64,000 nucleotides of DNA. Source: Bacteroidota bacterium (GTDB lineage Bacteria; Bacteroidota; Bacteroidia; Bacteroidales; Dysgonomonadaceae). Positions 25,953 through 36,700 of the stretch are shown here, one piece after another. Each line of letters begins with the position of its first letter. Positions within the stretch are counted from its first letter, which is position 1. The notes beneath the pieces are model-generated. The model had not been told where the DNA came from, ran no database searches, and was given only the letters and a program-made list of their open reading frames with translations. The translations under genes and the position numbers were made by a program. Location of the stretch: positions 62,001-126,000 of the forward strand of contig JAEZGN010000005.1 in assembly GCA_023437305.1 (NCBI GenBank), given 5' to 3'.

Positions 25953-27143
25953 TTATTTTATAGTTATAATTTCTTCCAATAATTCGGCAGCTCTTTTGTT
26001 CCCTCCCGCTTCTATAAAAGATTGTTGAATTTCTTTAGCCGCTTTTTTATATCTAGGATTATATAATAGCTCATCTACTGCATGTACGATGTCTTTAACA
26101 CGCATACGACTATATTTAATGCGAATACCACATCCGTAGTTCTGAATAAGTTGTGCAGTATGCGATTGATCGAAGGCCATCGGAACAATCAGCATAGGTA
26201 TACCATTCATAAAAGTATCGCAAGTCGTATTTAACCCTCCATGTCCGATTACAACATCAATTTGCTTTAATAATTCGGATTGGGGAACATATCCCTGCAC
26301 TATAAAGTTATCAGGCCACTCGTCCAATATGTTGGGATCTGCAGCAGCGATCACTGTAACGGGCTTATCTTTCAGTGCTTCAATCATGCGACTAAAGAAA
26401 TCTTTTCGGCTTTGTACCAATACTGTTCCTATCGAAATGTATATCTTAGGGCGATCACCCATTGCCTCAAGCTTTTTCCAATCAAATGGAGTATTATCCG
26501 GTCTACCAGTCAATGCCCCTATAAACTTCATATAGGGTGGTACAGATGTATTGTCTAAACCGCAAAATAGCTGTGATGTATAGTACATGTTCAGTAGCTT
26601 AGACTGCACAAACTCTTCATCCCCATCTATTCCAACAAAATGTTGTAAATCAATAATTGATTTATGCACCCATTCCGTAACTTTAGGTGCACTCTGTGGG
26701 TCGTTCAGAGCATTAGGTGTAATAGGCGTTATGGTGGCAAATGGAATGTTTTTTAATTGAGCGGATAGTCCACCAACAAAAGTAATACAATCATTCACTA
26801 TTACATCGGGTTTATATTGTTCTACTATTTCATTAAACTCATCTATCATCATTTTAGCAAACGGAATGTAGGTGTCTTCTAATCCTAACTTAAGTGCCTC
26901 AAGAGCCGGCATATTCGCTCCTTTATTTTGAAGCAAAATTATTCGTTCTATTTCCTCCTTGTTTTTATTCTCTGTTTTTTCCATATAAAAGTACTGAGCT
27001 CCAGATGGAAAGAGTTCTATATTGAGTTTGGTCATACCAGCCCAAGCAACATCATGTCCTCTTTCTAAGAGAGTGCCACCTATACTTAATGTTGGATTTA
27101 TATGCCCCCAAAAAGGAGGAACTACAAATAAAAATTTTGACAT
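25953..27143 (-). CDS. MGT/GT1-family glycosyltransferase, second copy
   Basis: 396 aa, GT-B fold. The N-terminal acceptor domain starts KFLFVVPPFWGHINPTLSIG. The C-terminal donor domain has PKIYISIGTVLVQSR and the nucleotide-sugar motif GHGGLNTTCDTFMNGIPMLI followed by PMAFDQ. This is the pattern of macrolide, zeaxanthin and glycolipid UDP-sugar transferases. H14 or so in GHINP is the expected catalytic base. It is clearly paralogous to the gene 17 bases upstream, so they probably arose by tandem duplication and may add two sugars in turn, or act on different hydroxyls. It is cytoplasmic or membrane-associated. Confidence 0.9.
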   Translation of the reverse strand: MSKFLFVVPPFWGHINPTLSIGGTLLERGHDVAWAGMTKLNIELFPSGAQYFYMEKTENKNKEEIERIILLQNKGANMPALEALKLGLEDTYIPFAKMMIDEFNEIVEQYKPDVIVNDCITFVGGLSAQLKNIPFATITPITPNALNDPQSAPKVTEWVHKSIIDLQHFVGIDGDEEFVQSKLLNMYYTSQLFCGLDNTSVPPYMKFIGALTGRPDNTPFDWKKLEAMGDRPKIYISIGTVLVQSRKDFFSRMIEALKDKPVTVIAAADPNILDEWPDNFIVQGYVPQSELLKQIDVVIGHGGLNTTCDTFMNGIPMLIVPMAFDQSHTAQLIQNYGCGIRIKYSRMRVKDIVHAVDELLYNPRYKKAAKEIQQSFIEAGGNKRAAELLEEIITIK

Positions 27144-27160
27144 TTAATTATCTTTTAGGT

Positions 27161-28360
27161 TTATAGACCTATTTGTTTTATAAGTATATTTTCTAATAAC
27201 TTTACAGCCTTAGCAACACCTCCCGCTTCTTCGAATGACTTTTGGATTGCTTGGGCATTCTCTGAATATTTCTTATCATAGAGAACTTTGTTTACAGCAT
27301 CTTTCAAATGCTGCGTCTTAAATCTATTAAAGTTTAATCGTATCCCTGAGCCACTATCAACTACTGTACTTGCAACATAGGATTGATCATAGGCAATAGG
27401 TAAAATCACCAGAGGTTTTGCATATGACAATGTTTCACAAACAGTATTGTGCCCTCCGTGACATACAACAGCATCCATTAAAGGAATGAGTTTTAGTTGT
27501 GGAATCTGTTTGCAAACCATAAAATTATGAGGGATATAATCAAATAATTCAGGATCGGAAACAATTATCACTCCTATCATTTCATTTTCGAAAGCCTCTG
27601 TTACTTTCCTAAGAAACTGTTGTTTGAGGCTGTGATCAAATGTTGTTCCTATAGTAACTAATATTTTAGGGCGATCATTCATTTTCTGAAGTTTATCCCA
27701 ATCAAAATTATCTGTAAAATCACTTCTACTGATTACTGGACCTATAAACTGGTAATGCTTGTCTAAGTCAGATTCTCCAAATAGTTTCTTAGACGTATAT
27801 ACAATTGTAAGTAAGTCGGAACAATCTAAACGCTTATCACTCTCAAGACCGACACTCTTTTGAAACTTTATAATCTGTTCTCCTTCCCATACATGAATCA
27901 TCGGTAAAGCTTTGTTTACCTTTATAGCCGCCGGAGCAGTCACAGATGTTACATAAGGTATATTCTTTTGTATTGCAGCTACTGCTGCCGCAAATATCTG
28001 ATGATCATTAATAATGATATCCGGTTTATAAGCATCGATATGTTTTTTTATGCCATCAAGCATACCCGTATTCATTGGAACTAATACTTCATCATACAAA
28101 AATTTTAAACTATCAAGACCATAAACAGCTTTTTTCCCAAGCGCCAACATTTCATTTTTTATCAGTTCTTTATCGGCTTCACTTATATCAGCTTCGAGTA
28201 AAAGAAAATCACCTCCGTCGGGTATCCTTTTCTCTAGCAAAGGATCAAAGCTTATCCATGCTACTTCATGCTTATTCTTAAGCAATTCGGTTCCCAAACC
28301 TAAGGTAGGATTAACATGGCCTGTAAGTGGCGGAACAATAAATAAAAATTTGCCTTTCAT
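27161..28360 (-). CDS. MGT/GT1-family glycosyltransferase, first copy
   Basis: 399 aa, same fold as its downstream neighbour. It starts KGKFLFIVPPLTGHVNPTLG. RPKILVTIGTTFDHSLKQQF opens the donor domain, and CHGGHNTVCETLSYAKPLVI with PIAYDQ is the sugar-nucleotide site. The catalytic His in GHVNP is present. Its start overlaps the hydrolase stop by four bases (ATGA), so translation is coupled. The pair in an operon with lipid-type synthases suggests a glycosylated product. Donor sugar and acceptor cannot be read from the sequence. Confidence 0.9.
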   Translation of the reverse strand: MKGKFLFIVPPLTGHVNPTLGLGTELLKNKHEVAWISFDPLLEKRIPDGGDFLLLEADISEADKELIKNEMLALGKKAVYGLDSLKFLYDEVLVPMNTGMLDGIKKHIDAYKPDIIINDHQIFAAAVAAIQKNIPYVTSVTAPAAIKVNKALPMIHVWEGEQIIKFQKSVGLESDKRLDCSDLLTIVYTSKKLFGESDLDKHYQFIGPVISRSDFTDNFDWDKLQKMNDRPKILVTIGTTFDHSLKQQFLRKVTEAFENEMIGVIIVSDPELFDYIPHNFMVCKQIPQLKLIPLMDAVVCHGGHNTVCETLSYAKPLVILPIAYDQSYVASTVVDSGSGIRLNFNRFKTQHLKDAVNKVLYDKKYSENAQAIQKSFEEAGGVAKAVKLLENILIKQIGL

Positions 28361-29121
28361 ATCATAAATTCTAATAGTTTGTCAACAATCCATTGTGGTT
28401 CTTGAATCGGCAAGTTATGATCGCCATGTCCTTCCTGTAGATAAGAGTTTGGAATAATTTCTTTTAATAGATTCCCTGCTAATAAACAATCCGAATCAGA
28501 GCCATATAATAATAAGGTTGGCACTTTAATAGGATTGTTGGATAATATATCAAACAAATTATTATCTATATCAAAATCTTCCTTGATGGAAGTATGATTG
28601 AATAAGTATTCGTAGAGCTTTTTATTTTTTTCAATCTGCCTTTTTCCGGGATGCAAAGAAGTAGATTCAGCATAGTTACTCAAATACTGATCTATAAATT
28701 TATTGCTATATTTCTGGAGCACCTCAGGGGCATCTCCTTCGTCCGGCTTAGGTGATTCTATGAGGCTAAGCTTTTGCACTCTATCAGGGTGAAGCATGGC
28801 TGTTTTTAGCGCTATAAGACCGCCATAGCTGTATCCAACCATATGCACTTTTTCCAAATTAAGATGATCAAGTAAAGCTATCAGGTCTTCTGACATTGCC
28901 TCAAGATTATAGCCACTATCTATACGTTCACTCATTCCATGGCTTTGCAAATCATATAATACAACATGAAAATGCTTAGCCAATTCGGGTGCTATGTTAA
29001 AGTAGAATACAGACATATTGGTAAACATACCATGAATCATCACAATGGTCTGCGATGATTCACGATTCATTTCCAATACATGGATTTTCTTGTTATTTAC
29101 CTGAATGATTGCCATCAACAA
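28357..29121 (-). CDS. Alpha/beta hydrolase, probable product-releasing or trimming esterase
   Basis: 254 aa. A classic fold: HG (30-31) for the oxyanion hole, nucleophile elbow GYSYGG with S98, an acid in the LLYGSDSD strand and the base His in EGHGDHNLP near 234. Neither synthase has a thioesterase domain, so this protein may release the chain from the ACP, as hydrolases do in other PKS clusters. It could also process the glycoside. The start overlaps the ACP gene by about 29 bases (23 if M3 is used), showing translational coupling. No signal peptide. Confidence 0.85.
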   Translation of the reverse strand: MLMAIIQVNNKKIHVLEMNRESSQTIVMIHGMFTNMSVFYFNIAPELAKHFHVVLYDLQSHGMSERIDSGYNLEAMSEDLIALLDHLNLEKVHMVGYSYGGLIALKTAMLHPDRVQKLSLIESPKPDEGDAPEVLQKYSNKFIDQYLSNYAESTSLHPGKRQIEKNKKLYEYLFNHTSIKEDFDIDNNLFDILSNNPIKVPTLLLYGSDSDCLLAGNLLKEIIPNSYLQEGHGDHNLPIQEPQWIVDKLLEFMI

Positions 29122-29398
29122 TAAAGTTTACAATATCTCCTATATTTAACTTTACAATCTGATCAAGATCCATGGTCGATAACCATTTTGTGAAATCTAT
29201 CTCTGTTCCGTATTTAAGTCTAACTTTCTCGGCAAAAGCTACAAGCTCAATACTATCCATTTCCAGATCTTTTGTAAAATTACTCTCTTGAGTTATATCA
29301 AGTTCTTCTGCTATATCTGCACCTATTATGTCTGAAATAAATTGATGCAGCACTCCAAATACCTCATCTCTTTTCTCCGTTACTACTATTGTGTCCAT
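29093..29398 (-). CDS. Free-standing acyl carrier protein
   Basis: 101 aa. The phosphopantetheine site is LEMDSIEL with S49; the four-helix pattern around it is normal. It has a long, polar C-terminus. The start overlaps the second synthase's end by 13 bases. A separate ACP beside two tandem ACPs inside the large synthase suggests a different job, such as loading a starter or carrying the finished chain to the hydrolase or transferases. The PPTase domain at the end of the preceding protein could activate it. Confidence 0.9.
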   Translation of the reverse strand: MDTIVVTEKRDEVFGVLHQFISDIIGADIAEELDITQESNFTKDLEMDSIELVAFAEKVRLKYGTEIDFTKWLSTMDLDQIVKLNIGDIVNFIVDGNHSGK

Positions 29399-32300
29399 CC
29401 TATTATATAGTTTTTATATTTAAACATCCTTATTTCACAATCTTCAATAAAAAGAGTGTCTTCATTTATTCTTTTTACTTCATATCGTTTTGGATTTCCT
29501 TGAAGTCCTAGACCTAACATTTTTCCATATGCTTCTTTTGCTACCCAAAGACGAGTACTCCATTCAGCTATATCTCTGTCTTTAATCAATTCAAGTTCGT
29601 AAGGCGTGAATGAAATTTCCAGAAAGTCTTTTGTACGTTCCTCTATTGTTTCTATGTCTATACCAATAGGCTTTTCGGAGACAATACTCACACTGGCTCC
29701 ATTTTTGTGAGCTAAAGAAATCTCCAATCCCTCTGTTTCAGCGAATCCGTAGACGTAAGGCTTACCATAATCATCATACTTTATGAAATATTCAATAGGA
29801 TATGTTAATTTTCCACTCTTATTCTGAACATACCACCTTAAACTATCTTTAAGAGCGATTCTGCTTGCAATATAATCTCTCCGTTTATTTAGAGGCAGGG
29901 AAGCATGTCTTTGCTTTTCGGGCTGATTTAGATATCTTTTTCTAAGAAATTCCAAAACACCGGTTTGGCTATATACACTTTCGGAAAAGAATACTCCGGG
30001 TACAATTTGTTTTGCTATAAAATTTTTTCCCGGATTCAAAGTCATTTCCCATAATAAACTGTCAAACTCAAATCGTCTGTTTTGCCAGCCTTTTACAATA
30101 CACCACACTTTACCATCTCTTCTTAATATCATTTCTGCTGTCGTAAAGTCTTTATCAATGGTTTTGTTCAAACAGACGCATTCAAATAATCCTTCTTGAT
30201 CATGCATATCTTGATAAAATGTAATTTCCTGAACTTTTACAGGAAAGGTTATATAGTTTATATCCAGAATAAGATGTAAATACAATCCATAAGTTTGTCC
30301 CATATTATCAAGAAGAGAGCCTTTGCCTGCCTTTTTTCTTATATAAGACCTTATACCTTTTTCTGTTACATTTGTAACCTTTTCTATTCCCTGATATTCA
30401 ATTCCATGAAACATATACTTTTCATAGATTTGCTCAGTAGTAGGTAATGGTCTTATATTTTCGCCCAGATCAATATGATTTTCATAATATGGATCAGGCT
30501 TAGAGAATGAATTTCTTAATGTAACTTCTCCCGATGCATAATTTTTAATATTTAAAGAAAGTAACTCTTCTGACTTCCATACGCCATTTATTTTCTGTAC
30601 AAAGGGTGTATGAACTTCCATCCACTGATAGACACTAATAGGCCCTATCTTTACAATCTTTTTTGACAAATCCTGTTTATGTGCAGCTTCAGCTATCAAC
30701 TCAAATGTCATTGTCATTGGAATTACAGGATTTAAGTCTTCCACGTAATTCCAATTTGCGGGTTGCTTAACTAATGAATGTCCTATTAGTGTAGGGTGTG
30801 TATCTAATGATACGTATAAATCTTCTTCAAATGTTGTTCCTGTTTTAGTCTGATTTTCTATTATGGTAGGTTCCAGAGCCTTCTCTATGGGAGGAGCGAT
30901 AACATTCGTTGCTTGAGATTTTGAAGCAGTAACACCAGATAAGTTGTTATTGTATATACCCCTTTCTTTGAATAGTCCGGCTAGCTCCATCTGCATTTGT
31001 GCCATCTCTTTCATATTCTCATTCAGGGCTACCATTATCGGATGAGAGTTATCCATTGCTAATGAGCTAAAATCGACTAGAGTAGTTTTTTGCGCACGAT
31101 CTTTTGCATGACGACTTAAAAGAGGAAAATCAGTTTGAAAACCCATAAGCATTTGTAGATTCATACCCTTATTGTGTTTTTTCTTACTTTGTTTCTCTAC
31201 ATTAAGAAAAGACATATCTACATCTCGACCTTCTATATAAAGCAATGCCATCACGCGTCTCAATTGCTCTAATGTCGATCTATGTGTACTCACTTCAGAT
31301 ATAGAACTATAGGGTTTGTTTGCCAATATGTCATCTACAAATCCGACAAGGCTTCCTCCTCCGACCTGAATAAATACGCGTACTTTTTCTTCTTCATAAA
31401 GTTTTTCTATAAGCTCTCTAAACCTCACACTTTCTATAAGATGTTTGACTGATAATGCTTTAATATCACGAGCTTCGGTTGGATATGGCTCCAATGTATT
31501 AGTAGACCACATTGGAACACTCGGATCAATAAACTCCAGATGTTGAAACGAATCTTCAAGTAGATCAAGCCTGTCTTTAATAAAAGGAGTATGAAATCCT
31601 GATTGATAAGGTAAAATCTGAAAGAAAATCTGTTCCTGCCTCAGAGCTTCAGACAACACGTTAAGAGCATCTTCTGTTGCGCATAGTAATACTTGATTCG
31701 GACAATTATCGTTAGACAGGTAAAGATTGGGTATTGTATCCAAATACTTCTTAACCCTCTCCCGCCCTACACTGACAGCAATAAAGAAGACTCCATCTAT
31801 TTTGTATTGGCTTGCATCTAAGCTGTTGATAAGTTTTTTGATTGATTTGCCTGATACCATACCTGATGCTTCCACCCCGAACCATTCTCCTAGACTATGC
31901 CCGACATTCATATCAGACTTTATATCCAACGCCTTCAGAGACAAATCCATAACTTTGTTTATGCGATACAATCTTAGAACATTATCTATAATCTTACTTT
32001 CTTCTGATTTGTATTCCTCTTCAGGTAAAGAAAATTTAAAATAGTTGATCAGGCTCTCTATTTCAGGATTTACTCCGAGATCATAACCGGGATACATAAA
32101 GGCAATCTTTCCTTCATTTTTGATAAGAGGTTTATTCGTAAACCAAATATCTTGACGCCCTTTCCATATTAAATCCTTCTCAATAAACTTTATTGCTTTT
32201 TCTATTCTATCCGGCGTTGGATTGAACAGAACCAGACGATAATCACCATCATGATTAACAGATGACGTTTGTCCATTGCGCAAACTCTTGATTAATTCGT

Positions 32301-33762
32301 CTTTGGATGTAGCGCTTATGGCTATTACCTTATCATTAAATGGACTTTTTTTGACATCATCGTCCAAAGATCCTTTTTCTCCGTATGCTTCTAATATGAC
32401 ATGTGCATTTATGCCACCAAAACCAAATGCATTTACTCCGGCAACTAGCGGATAATTCTTTTCATCCCAATCTTGTAGCTTTTTCACAGGTCTGAAACGG
32501 GTGTTTTCTATACCTTTTAATGGACGTTCGCAATGCAGTGTTGGAGGTATTTTTCTAGTATATAACGCCAGAACTGTTTTAATCAAACCAAGAATACCCG
32601 CGGCAGGCATTGCATGCCCAACATTAGATTTTACTGACCCAATCAGTATATCCTTGTCACATTCTTCTTTTGAAAACACTTCTGATAAAGTTTGCAACTC
32701 AGTCTTATCTCCGATAGTTGTAGCAGTGCCATGTGCTTCTAAATAGCCGATTTTAGATTTGTCTAAACTTCTATTAGCCCAAGCGGTTTCTATTGCAAGT
32801 TTTTGTCCCTTTACAGAAGGAGCCATAACGGCAACACCTGAACCATCACTACTTACTCCTACCCCTTTGATAACTGCGTAAATGCGGTCTTTATCAGCAA
32901 TGGCTTTATCAAGGGTTTTTAGTACAACAAAACCGATTCCTTCACCAATCAATAGTCCGTCGGCATCCTCGCTGAATGGGCAGATACTTTGTTTGTGAGA
33001 TAGAGCTCCCAGTTGAGAAAAGATACTCCAAAACGGAGCATTATGTCCTACATGCACCCCCCCTGCAACTGCGATGTCACATCTTCCACTTTCTAGTTCT
33101 TTTACACAATGATCCAATGCAATCAAAGAACTGGCGCAAGCTGCATCAACTACATATGAAGGCCCTTGCATATCTAACTTGTTAGAAATAAGGGATGCAA
33201 TCAGATTTGGTATAAGTCCGGGCATAGAATCAGCCTGATAACGACCTCGTGATGCCTGATACTGTTCTTTTATTTTATCTAGTTCTTCATCAGATAAATC
33301 GGGTAGAGCTTTTTTTACTACTTCGGTTATTTGATGACTGACATGGACAATGTCCATAGCTCTCCATATAGCAGATCCCACATATGCTCCTTTACCTATT
33401 ATCAATGCACATTTCTTTAATGAGATTTCTTTTTCAAATATCGATGCATCTTCGAGTGCTTCGTAAACACTTTTTAATGTTAAGAGATGAGCTGTATCCA
33501 TTCCTTCTACTGCCAGTGGCAGGATAGAAAACTGCATGGGATCGAATAAAATATTCGGAATAAATCCTCCTCGCTTACAGTAGAAGCGATCTACAGCAGG
33601 ACTCTTTGTATCATCAAAATATCTAGGATCCAGTCTATCGACAGGAACATCCTTAATACAGTCTACTCCATTGATAAGGTTATTCCAATATTCAATGTAA
33701 TTACTTGCTTCAGGAGCAAAACAAGACATTCCTACTATTGCTATATCTTTTTTATTTTCCAC
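29386..33762 (-). CDS. Iterative PKS/PUFA-like synthase subunit: KS-AT-DH-PPTase
   Basis: 1458 aa. KS (about 5-460) with active C209 in DAACASS and both histidines (HGTATTIGD, NVGHAMPAAG). An AT-like domain (about 540-850) has GHSLGE with S623 and GFHTPF, but the usual GQGxQ is replaced by MYPGYDLG. A double-hotdog dehydratase (about 980-1255) shows THPTLIGH (H989, H995), PVIPMTM and DNMGQ. A C-terminal Sfp-like phosphopantetheinyl transferase (about 1290-1458) has GIDIE (D1369, E1371) and WVAKEAYGK (K1409, E1410). There is no ACP, KR or TE. The order KS-AT-DH-PPT recalls the end of enediyne PKSE and of Pfa synthases. It starts 7 bases after the larger subunit and must work with that subunit's ACPs and KR. 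It is cytoplasmic. Confidence 0.9.
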   Translation of the reverse strand: MENKKDIAIVGMSCFAPEASNYIEYWNNLINGVDCIKDVPVDRLDPRYFDDTKSPAVDRFYCKRGGFIPNILFDPMQFSILPLAVEGMDTAHLLTLKSVYEALEDASIFEKEISLKKCALIIGKGAYVGSAIWRAMDIVHVSHQITEVVKKALPDLSDEELDKIKEQYQASRGRYQADSMPGLIPNLIASLISNKLDMQGPSYVVDAACASSLIALDHCVKELESGRCDIAVAGGVHVGHNAPFWSIFSQLGALSHKQSICPFSEDADGLLIGEGIGFVVLKTLDKAIADKDRIYAVIKGVGVSSDGSGVAVMAPSVKGQKLAIETAWANRSLDKSKIGYLEAHGTATTIGDKTELQTLSEVFSKEECDKDILIGSVKSNVGHAMPAAGILGLIKTVLALYTRKIPPTLHCERPLKGIENTRFRPVKKLQDWDEKNYPLVAGVNAFGFGGINAHVILEAYGEKGSLDDDVKKSPFNDKVIAISATSKDELIKSLRNGQTSSVNHDGDYRLVLFNPTPDRIEKAIKFIEKDLIWKGRQDIWFTNKPLIKNEGKIAFMYPGYDLGVNPEIESLINYFKFSLPEEEYKSEESKIIDNVLRLYRINKVMDLSLKALDIKSDMNVGHSLGEWFGVEASGMVSGKSIKKLINSLDASQYKIDGVFFIAVSVGRERVKKYLDTIPNLYLSNDNCPNQVLLCATEDALNVLSEALRQEQIFFQILPYQSGFHTPFIKDRLDLLEDSFQHLEFIDPSVPMWSTNTLEPYPTEARDIKALSVKHLIESVRFRELIEKLYEEEKVRVFIQVGGGSLVGFVDDILANKPYSSISEVSTHRSTLEQLRRVMALLYIEGRDVDMSFLNVEKQSKKKHNKGMNLQMLMGFQTDFPLLSRHAKDRAQKTTLVDFSSLAMDNSHPIMVALNENMKEMAQMQMELAGLFKERGIYNNNLSGVTASKSQATNVIAPPIEKALEPTIIENQTKTGTTFEEDLYVSLDTHPTLIGHSLVKQPANWNYVEDLNPVIPMTMTFELIAEAAHKQDLSKKIVKIGPISVYQWMEVHTPFVQKINGVWKSEELLSLNIKNYASGEVTLRNSFSKPDPYYENHIDLGENIRPLPTTEQIYEKYMFHGIEYQGIEKVTNVTEKGIRSYIRKKAGKGSLLDNMGQTYGLYLHLILDINYITFPVKVQEITFYQDMHDQEGLFECVCLNKTIDKDFTTAEMILRRDGKVWCIVKGWQNRRFEFDSLLWEMTLNPGKNFIAKQIVPGVFFSESVYSQTGVLEFLRKRYLNQPEKQRHASLPLNKRRDYIASRIALKDSLRWYVQNKSGKLTYPIEYFIKYDDYGKPYVYGFAETEGLEISLAHKNGASVSIVSEKPIGIDIETIEERTKDFLEISFTPYELELIKDRDIAEWSTRLWVAKEAYGKMLGLGLQGNPKRYEVKRINEDTLFIEDCEIRMFKYKNYIIGWTQ

Positions 33763-33769
33763 TTCTGAA

Positions 33770-36700
33770 TCAGTTATTTATAAAGCTTTTCACATCTTCT
33801 GCTCCACCCATCACCAGTACATGGTTTTCTATTCCATATTTAAGCTCCTTCACAAAATATTCAGCTCCTTTTTTTAGAGGAATTAATGAAACTCCCCGTT
33901 TCTTGAACTCAGCTTCTAATGTCTCATTCACCATACCGGTTCCTTTCCAAGGTCCCCAATTGATAGTTAATATTCTGGCTTCAACTTTGTCATTAAGGAT
34001 TGAAGCTATATGATCGAAAACACTGTTTGCTGAAGCATAATCAGATTGTCCCTTGTTTCCATAAGATGATGCTACGCTACTAAACATTACAAATAGTTTT
34101 AAGTCGGAACGCAGTTCGTCCAATAAAACATGTAGTGGAGTAACTTTGGTAGAATACACTTTATAGAAAGAATCCAATGTTTTATGTATAAATAGTTTGT
34201 CGTCCAACAAGCCGGCAGCATGAAATATTCCGTCTATCCTGTTATAGGTATCATATGTTTTCTTGATAAAATCTCTCAGTGCTTGCTCATTTTTTATATC
34301 TAAGGATATATATGTTACTTTGGCTCCGTTTTTTTCTATTTTCGCGACATTTTCTTTTATCTGATTAGTCTTGAATATCTTCTGTACTTTCTTCTCTATT
34401 TCGCCGGGAGATTTCATCTTTTCTTCACTGATCAGATATTTACGTATTTTATCCTTCGAATCCAACAATTTATATTTATCAAATTCTTCTGTAGGGGGGT
34501 CTGAACGTCCTACAAGGATATAGTTGCATGGATATTCTTTTGATAGTTCACTGATCAACTCCGGAGTAATCCCTTGTGCACCACCAAATACAACAACTAC
34601 AGAGTCTTTGTCGAAAGATAGATTGGAACTACCATTTTGAATAAGAGTGACAGGTTTAGGATTTGTAAAATATCTCTTTTTATCCTTATAGATTATTTCT
34701 GTATAGGTAGCATCATGTGTTAATAATTCATCTATTGCGATTTGAGACAAAGAATCTGGTTCGAATATAGAATGAGATACTATTGCCCTGAAATTTATTG
34801 TAGGGAATTCATGTGCAAGACTCTTTATCAGACCAGGGAAGCCTTGGATTTCTTTCAACTTAGATATACCTTCAGTAGTCTTAATACGTCCAATTATATC
34901 GCTAAATGTATATACCCACTTAATCTTAGCAAGATCTACGTTCTTGATCATATTAAAAACCTCTTTGATATTATATTTTCGAGGGGATGTCGAAGAGTTG
35001 AGTATCACTAGTCCATCATACTGAGTAAGATCCTCGTCTCCTTGTATCAAGTCAACAATAGATCCATTTGCCTCTATTGCTGTTTTAACCTTTTGAGCAT
35101 ATCCACCACCGTCATCAGTAAGGGCAAACCGTTTTCCTTCTATTGGAATTTTTTCTGAGTTTAAGGTTTTTTCTTCCAGTTCAAAACTCATTCTTACCAA
35201 TTCATCCGCAATAGCTTTACTCTCTCTTACAGTTGCTTGCTCAACTTGATTTGTTTGTCCTATTTGAGACTGTGGTATAGAATCTTTACTCTCAGAACCA
35301 TTAGCTAAATCTTTCATCCAATCTATTAATCCATTAAGAGTCTTTACTGATGTTAGTTTTTCAATTGTATCATCGGCATCTTCAATGCTACCTGATATAT
35401 TTAATTTTTCTCTTAATGATCCTATAATTTCCATACGTTTGATAGAATCAATACTAAGGTCAGCTTCCAGGTCTAGATCCAATCCAAGCATATCGGCAGG
35501 ATAACCTGTTTTTTCGCTAACAGTTTCAAGAAGCAAGGCCTTGATATCATCAATTGTCACAGTTGTAGTTGGAACAGCAACTACCGATTGTGCCAAATCT
35601 GGTGTACTTGCAACTTGTGTTTGATTTATGTTTGATTTGGCTAAATCCTTAATCCAGTCAATCAAACCGTTAAGGGTTTTTACCGAAGCTAGCTTTTCTA
35701 CAGTATCTTCGGCATCTTCCATGCTTCCTGATATGTTAAGTTTTTCTCTCAATGATCCTATAATTTCCATTCGTTTGATAGAGTCTATACTAAGATCAGC
35801 TTCCAAGTCAAGGTCAAGACCTAACATTTCGATAGGATAACCTGTTTTTTCACTAACGGTCTCGAGTAATAAAGCTTTAATATCGTCTATAGATACAGCC
35901 GGTGTTGATGTCTCAACCGATTTAGCCGTTGGTGTATTTATTGCTACAGGTTGTTGTATTTGCTCTACCTGTTGCAAAACTGTATTCACCGGTAATACTT
36001 CTTGTATCTCTTGCACAGGGATTGTTTGTATATTGTTGGCGGGAGTATGACCTAAATATCCTAACATGACATCACGCTGGCTCTGAAGCATCGTCCTCAT
36101 ACTACTCAGATACTCTAATATAACTTGATCTGAGGATGAAAGTCCCGAAGATTGATTACTATTGGGATTATTAACCATATTTTTTAAGTTCATTATAGGT
36201 TGTGTTATTGGATATGCCCCTGTTGATGGCATTCTTCCATCGGTAGGTATAGCATTATGTCCATTGATATGCCAAACAATAGGACTCTTTTTGTATTGTT
36301 CAGGATTATCAATATTTATTATAGATGTATTGCGCTTCTCAAAGAGTTTTTCAACGTTAACAGATTTCCCTGTCGTCAAATATTTGGCGATAGTATGTAA
36401 GATGAAAGTAATACCATTGAAGCTCTTATTTTCTGTCTCAAAAGCAGATACTTTATCCCCTAAGATAGACTGAATAAGGCCTGTAAGAACTCTACCCGGA
36501 CCTACTTCGACAAAAATACGTGCACCTTCATTATACATATTTTCGATCTGTTGGGTGAAAAGTACAGGCTTGATAAGGTGCTCTGATAAGCGATCTTTTA
36601 TTTCTTGGGCTGTTGTAGGATAATACTCTGCTGTTGTATTAGACCATACAGGCGTACTTAGTGTCTTAAAATCAACATTCTTCAATACATTGGCGTATAA

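Noticed and set aside
29386..33762. Second KS read as a chain-length factor
   Set aside because: The active Cys (C209) and both catalytic His are present, so it is called an active KS.
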